Positions 60,155-64,000 of a stretch of DNA of 64,000 nt are shown piece by piece (within the stretch, counting starts at the first letter, position 1; each line of letters begins with the position of its first letter). The DNA lies in assembly GCF_001703635.1 (NCBI RefSeq), contig NZ_LQZT01000023.1:1-64000 (forward strand), written 5' to 3'. Below the pieces are notes generated by a model. That model saw nothing but the letters and a program-made list of their open reading frames with translations, did not search any database and was not told where the DNA came from. The translations under genes and the position numbers were made by a program. The stretch is from Parahoeflea olei. Lineage in GTDB: Bacteria; Pseudomonadota; Alphaproteobacteria; Rhizobiales; Rhizobiaceae.

Positions 60155-61511
60155 CAGTGGCCCTCACCCTGGGCGACCATGTCCGAGCTGATCTTCTTCT
60201 TTTCCTTGTAGACCGCCGACGGATTTCGACTGGAAATGATGCCGCGCGGCTTCCAGACCATGATCATCACCATGGCGAGGCCGAAGATCAGCATGCGGTA
60301 CTGGGTGGGTTCGAAGTCGGGACCGAAGATGTCCTTGAGCCAGTTCAGGTTGCGCAGCACTTCGATGCCGCCGATCATCACCACCGAGGCGATGACGACG
60401 CCCACCTGCGAACCGAGCCCGCCCAGAACCACGATCGCCAGGATGATCGCGGATTCGAGGAAGGTAAAGCTCTCGGGCGAGATGAAGCCCTGCCGGGTGG
60501 CGAAGAACGAGCCCGCGAAACCGGCGAACATGGCGCCGATCGAGAAGGCCGTTAGCTTGGTGTTGGTGGTGTTGATGCCGAGCGAGCGGCAGGCGATCTC
60601 GTCCTCGCGCAGTGCTTCCCAGGCCCGCCCGATCGGCAGCTTCCTGAGCCTCAACGTCACGAAATTGGTGATCAGCGCCAGCGCGAAGATGATGTAGTAG
60701 AGATAGACGAAGCGGTGGATCGAATCGTAGTCGATGCCGAAGAATTCGGCGAAGCCGCCGGACCGGTTGAATTCGAGGCCGAAGAAGCTCGGCTTCGGAA
60801 TGCCGGAAATGCCGTCCGGGCCGCCGGTGAAATCATACCAGTTGAGAAGCACCACGCGGATGATCTCGCCGAAGGCGAGCGTGACGATGGCGAGATAGTC
60901 GCCCCGGAGCCTGAGCACCGGGTAGCCCAGAATGATGCCCCAGCAGGCGGCGAGCACGCCGGCGAGCGGCAGCGCCGTCCAGAAGCCGATATTGAGATGC
61001 TGCGCCAGCAGCGCGAAGGAATAGGCGCCCACGGCGTAGAACGCGACATAGCCGAGATCGAGGAGGCCTGCGAGGCCGACCACGACGTTGAGCCCCCAGC
61101 CGAGCATGACATAGGTCATGATCAGGATGGCGAGGTCGATATACTGGCGGTCGCGGTTCGGAAACAGCCACATCAACAGGAACGGCAGGCACGCCGCCAG
61201 CGCCAGCAGCACCGGCCCGAGGCCCCGGCCCACCACGCTTGTCACGCCCTCCGGGGCCGACAGCTTGATGCCGCGCGTGATCGGGTTGGCAGCCTTGAAG
61301 ATGAAGAGATTGAGCAGGAGCCGCACCGCGAACACGATCGCCGCGGCGGTGAACCAGAGGCCCCACCGGTAGGTCAGGTCGAGCCCGCCGGGGCCGATGT
61401 CGGTCCTGAGCGCAAAGAAGAAGAAGCCGAGGACGGCGGCGAGGAAGGCCGCGATCAGCGCGTCCTTGATCGAGTCCGCAATGATATTGGGTTGGGATGT
61501 CGTGCTTGCCA

Positions 61512-61512
<1 letters not shown>
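60154..61512 (-). CDS. livM: Branched-chain amino acid ABC transporter permease LivM
   Basis: 452 residues. About 120 N-terminal residues with two extra membrane helices ([17 protein letters not shown]) precede the LivM core ([36 protein letters not shown]). The coupling loop [20 protein letters not shown] is intact. It is coupled to livH upstream and livG downstream by one-base overlaps. Confidence 0.94.
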
Positions 61513-62438
<926 letters not shown>

Positions 62439-62600
62439 GAGGCCGCTATCCCTCTTCTTATTTTTTTGGGGGGCGCTTGAAACGCGCCCTCTTTCCCCTG
62501 CCGTTTCTATAGCGTGTTTTTCGGGGGCGAAAACAAGAAAAATCCGCGTCGTGCAACCTTTTAGTTTTTCAATCGATTGAAATTGAAATTGCTAGCGATT
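62439..62600 (-). promoter_or_regulatory. liv operon control region with 16-bp palindrome
   Basis: TTTCAATCGATTGAAA (62567-62582) is a perfect 16-bp palindrome about 130 bp before livH, followed by a further TTGAAATT repeat. A hairpin (GGGCGC 62471-62476 with GCGCCC 62484-62489) lies in the likely 5' untranslated region, some 35 bp before the livH start. CTATAG near 62512 is a plausible -10 on the minus strand. Confidence 0.45.
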
Positions 62601-62681
62601 TCTACGGTTTGGCGGCCGATGTGGCGGGCTCACCGGATTTTTCACGCTTTGCATGTAACCAATTCTCGTCGGCAACCGCCG

Positions 62682-63461
62682 TTAACCTGTGCGTTTCAGA
62701 AACCCGTCTTCCGCTACGGTAATGAGCAGCTTCTTGTCGATCCGGCTGTCGATCTCGAACTCCGGATGGGACTTGAGAAAGGCGTGGACCGCGGTCTTCG
62801 GGCTGTCGCCCGGCCCCCAGGGACGGTGCTCGGAAAACACCGCCGGCATGTCCTCGACCACGGTGTCGAACACGATGCAGTAGCTGCCCGGCGAGACCAG
62901 CGGCGCATAGGCCTCGAGCTCGGCGAGCACATGGTCGTGGGCGTGGTTGGAATCGAGGCAGACCAGGACCCGGTTGGCCCCTGCAGCGACGGCGCGGACC
63001 TTCTCGATGGTCTCTTCGGCGATGCTCGAGCCCTCGATCATCTCGATGCGTGCGGACAACGGATGCGCCTCGATGGCCTGGCGGTTGTGGGCGCGGATGT
63101 CGATGTCGATGCCAAGCACCTTGCGCGCGGGCTTCTTCGGATCGAGCAGTTCGCCGCGTTCGGTGGCGTCGCACAGGTCCAGAAGCGCGAGAAGCGAGGC
63201 CGAATAGATCAGCGAGCCGCCATGGGCGATGCCGGTTTCGATGATCAGGTCGGGCCGGATCTTCCAGACCAGTTCCTGCAGCGCCCAGGTGTCGTTCGGC
63301 ACCTGGATCGCCGGCCGTCCGAGCCAGGTGAAGTTGTAGGTCCATTTGTAGGGCGTGGCCTCGCGGATCCAGATCCGCGACAGCGCCTGCAGGTCGGCAT
63401 CGGCCACCAGGCCGTCGATATTGTGCTCCACTTCAGCGCGGAATTGTTCATGCGGGTCCAT
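62682..63461 (-). CDS. CmcI-like (cephalosporin hydroxylase family) methyltransferase
   Basis: 259 residues with a class I SAM-dependent methyltransferase fold: IIETGIAHGGSLIYSASLLALL (SAM loop), VLGIDIDIRAHNRQAIE (acidic strand-2 end) and VLVCLDSNHAHDHVLAELEAYAPLVSPGSYCIVFDT (metal-binding-like Asp). The family is named after CmcI of cephamycin synthesis, but most bacterial members lie in surface-polysaccharide or sugar-modification loci. It follows a WbqC-family gene with a 14-bp overlap, which supports a polysaccharide role. Confidence 0.85.
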   Translation of the reverse strand: MDPHEQFRAEVEHNIDGLVADADLQALSRIWIREATPYKWTYNFTWLGRPAIQVPNDTWALQELVWKIRPDLIIETGIAHGGSLIYSASLLALLDLCDATERGELLDPKKPARKVLGIDIDIRAHNRQAIEAHPLSARIEMIEGSSIAEETIEKVRAVAAGANRVLVCLDSNHAHDHVLAELEAYAPLVSPGSYCIVFDTVVEDMPAVFSEHRPWGPGDSPKTAVHAFLKSHPEFEIDSRIDKKLLITVAEDGFLKRTG

Positions 63462-64000
63462 TCAGGAACTCCTTCCAGTTTCGCGTCTCCGACACGATGT
63501 TGGCGCGGCCGGCGCGGCCGCAATTGGCGACCAGGTCGAGGCCGGTGACATGCGGTGTGAAAGCGCCGTGCGGCTGCGGGTAGGGCAGGCGCCGGTAGTC
63601 CATGTAGGACACCGTCACCCCGTTGGCCTCGAACAGGCCGTGATCGAGATAGTTGCGGGCGCCGTGACCGGTGATGTAGTCGGTGCCGCCCACCGCCTTG
63701 ACCAGCGCCAGCAGGCGCTCGCTGGCCGAGCCGCCGACGCCGAAATCGCGCGAATCGAGAAAGCGCGTGTCCGCGTCGAGTCCGAAATAGCGGCTCAGCG
63801 CCATCATGCTGGCGCGGGCAAGGCCGCTCAGGCTGTCATGGGCGCCGGCAAGCACCGCCTCCAGCATCCCGAGCGCATCGTCGGCGAAGGGGGTGGCACG
63901 GACGCTCTCCCCCAGCAGCCCGCTATGCCGCTTGCCCCAGTCTTCGACCGGCTGGATCCTGACCTGGTCGATCGTCTGGCCGCGATGGTAGCCGCTGAGC
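63448..64000 (-). CDS. WbqC-family protein (5' end beyond window)
   Basis: The reading frame stays open to the right edge, so the N-terminus is missing; 183 residues are visible. WbqC features are present: GYHRGQTIDQVRIQPVEDWGKRHSGLL (the family's typical R-Q-x-I-D-x-V...W..KH block), then GGTDYITGHGARNYLD and YPQPHGAFTPHVTGLDLVANCG near the C-terminus. WbqC proteins occur in O-antigen and amino-sugar gene clusters; their enzymatic role is unsettled. An internal ATG at 63867 is not the true start. Confidence 0.88.
   Translation of the reverse strand, partial: LSGYHRGQTIDQVRIQPVEDWGKRHSGLLGESVRATPFADDALGMLEAVLAGAHDSLSGLARASMMALSRYFGLDADTRFLDSRDFGVGGSASERLLALVKAVGGTDYITGHGARNYLDHGLFEANGVTVSYMDYRRLPYPQPHGAFTPHVTGLDLVANCGRAGRANIVSETRNWKEFLNGPA

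Noticed and set aside
62682..63461. Beta-lactam (cephamycin) biosynthesis gene
   Set aside because: Only the family name points there; no other biosynthetic genes are present and the neighbour is WbqC-like.

Overview
The window is high-GC alphaproteobacterial DNA, most likely from the Hyphomicrobiales/Rhizobiaceae group. The evidence is a PdhS-type cell-cycle kinase behind CtrA-like boxes, a tRNA-His with A73 and no encoded G-1, a RamB/ScfR regulator divergent from isocitrate lyase, a rhizobial frcR-frcBCAK fructose module, a SitABCD operon with Mur-like operators, a livHMGF operon carrying a DUF6867 gene, and a phasin. From memory, the order aceA - ScfR-type regulator - potFGHI-like - asmA - acetoacetyl-CoA synthetase - PdhS kinase - phasin matches a block of the Sinorhizobium meliloti chromosome. 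No rRNA, CRISPR array, transposase or integrase was seen.

Layout. 1-1075: GC-rich, no recognisable gene, with a perfect hairpin and small palindromes. 1.1-3.1 kb: a GFA-family protein, then a Bcr/CflA drug-efflux transporter preceded by a possible 8-codon leader peptide and hairpins. 3.2-6.5 kb: glyoxylate-shunt isocitrate lyase with a small downstream protein, and its divergent ScfR/RamB-like regulator. 6.7-10.9 kb: putrescine/spermidine-type ABC operon. 10.9-15 kb: AsmA-family protein and acetoacetyl-CoA synthetase. 15.2-18.7 kb: an IetAS-type AAA+ ATPase/subtilisin-like protease pair of visibly lower GC, inserted in the otherwise conserved block. 19-24.2 kb: a very long PdhS-like histidine kinase and a divergent phasin. 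24.4 kb: tRNA-His(GTG). 24.6-30.3 kb: lipoprotein, stand-alone Lrp ligand-binding protein and a five-gene branched-chain-amino-acid-type ABC operon.

30.3-35.5 kb: tetR - membrane fusion protein - RND pump operon read leftward from a promoter with an 18-bp palindrome between its -35 and -10. 35.9-40.5 kb: gcvTHP with a tandem glycine riboswitch. 40.8-42.5 kb: an unknown protein and an Xre/RES toxin-antitoxin pair. 42.6-46.8 kb: DUF983 protein, MocR-type regulator divergent from an EamA transporter, and a diguanylate cyclase. 46.9-50.6 kb: sitABCD. 50.8-51.4 kb: small P-loop kinase-like protein. 51.5-56.5 kb: frcR and frcBCAK. 56.7-62.4 kb: livHMGF-DUF6867-livK. 62.7-64 kb: a CmcI-type methyltransferase and a WbqC-family gene cut by the right edge.

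The genes mainly describe nutrient uptake and central carbon use: polyamines, branched-chain amino acids, fructose and Mn/Fe uptake; glycine degradation; glyoxylate shunt; ketone-body and PHB-related metabolism. Two toxin-antitoxin or defence-like modules (IetAS, Xre/RES) sit among these. The best leads are the IetAS insertion, the leader of the efflux gene, and several palindromes placed exactly in or beside promoters.
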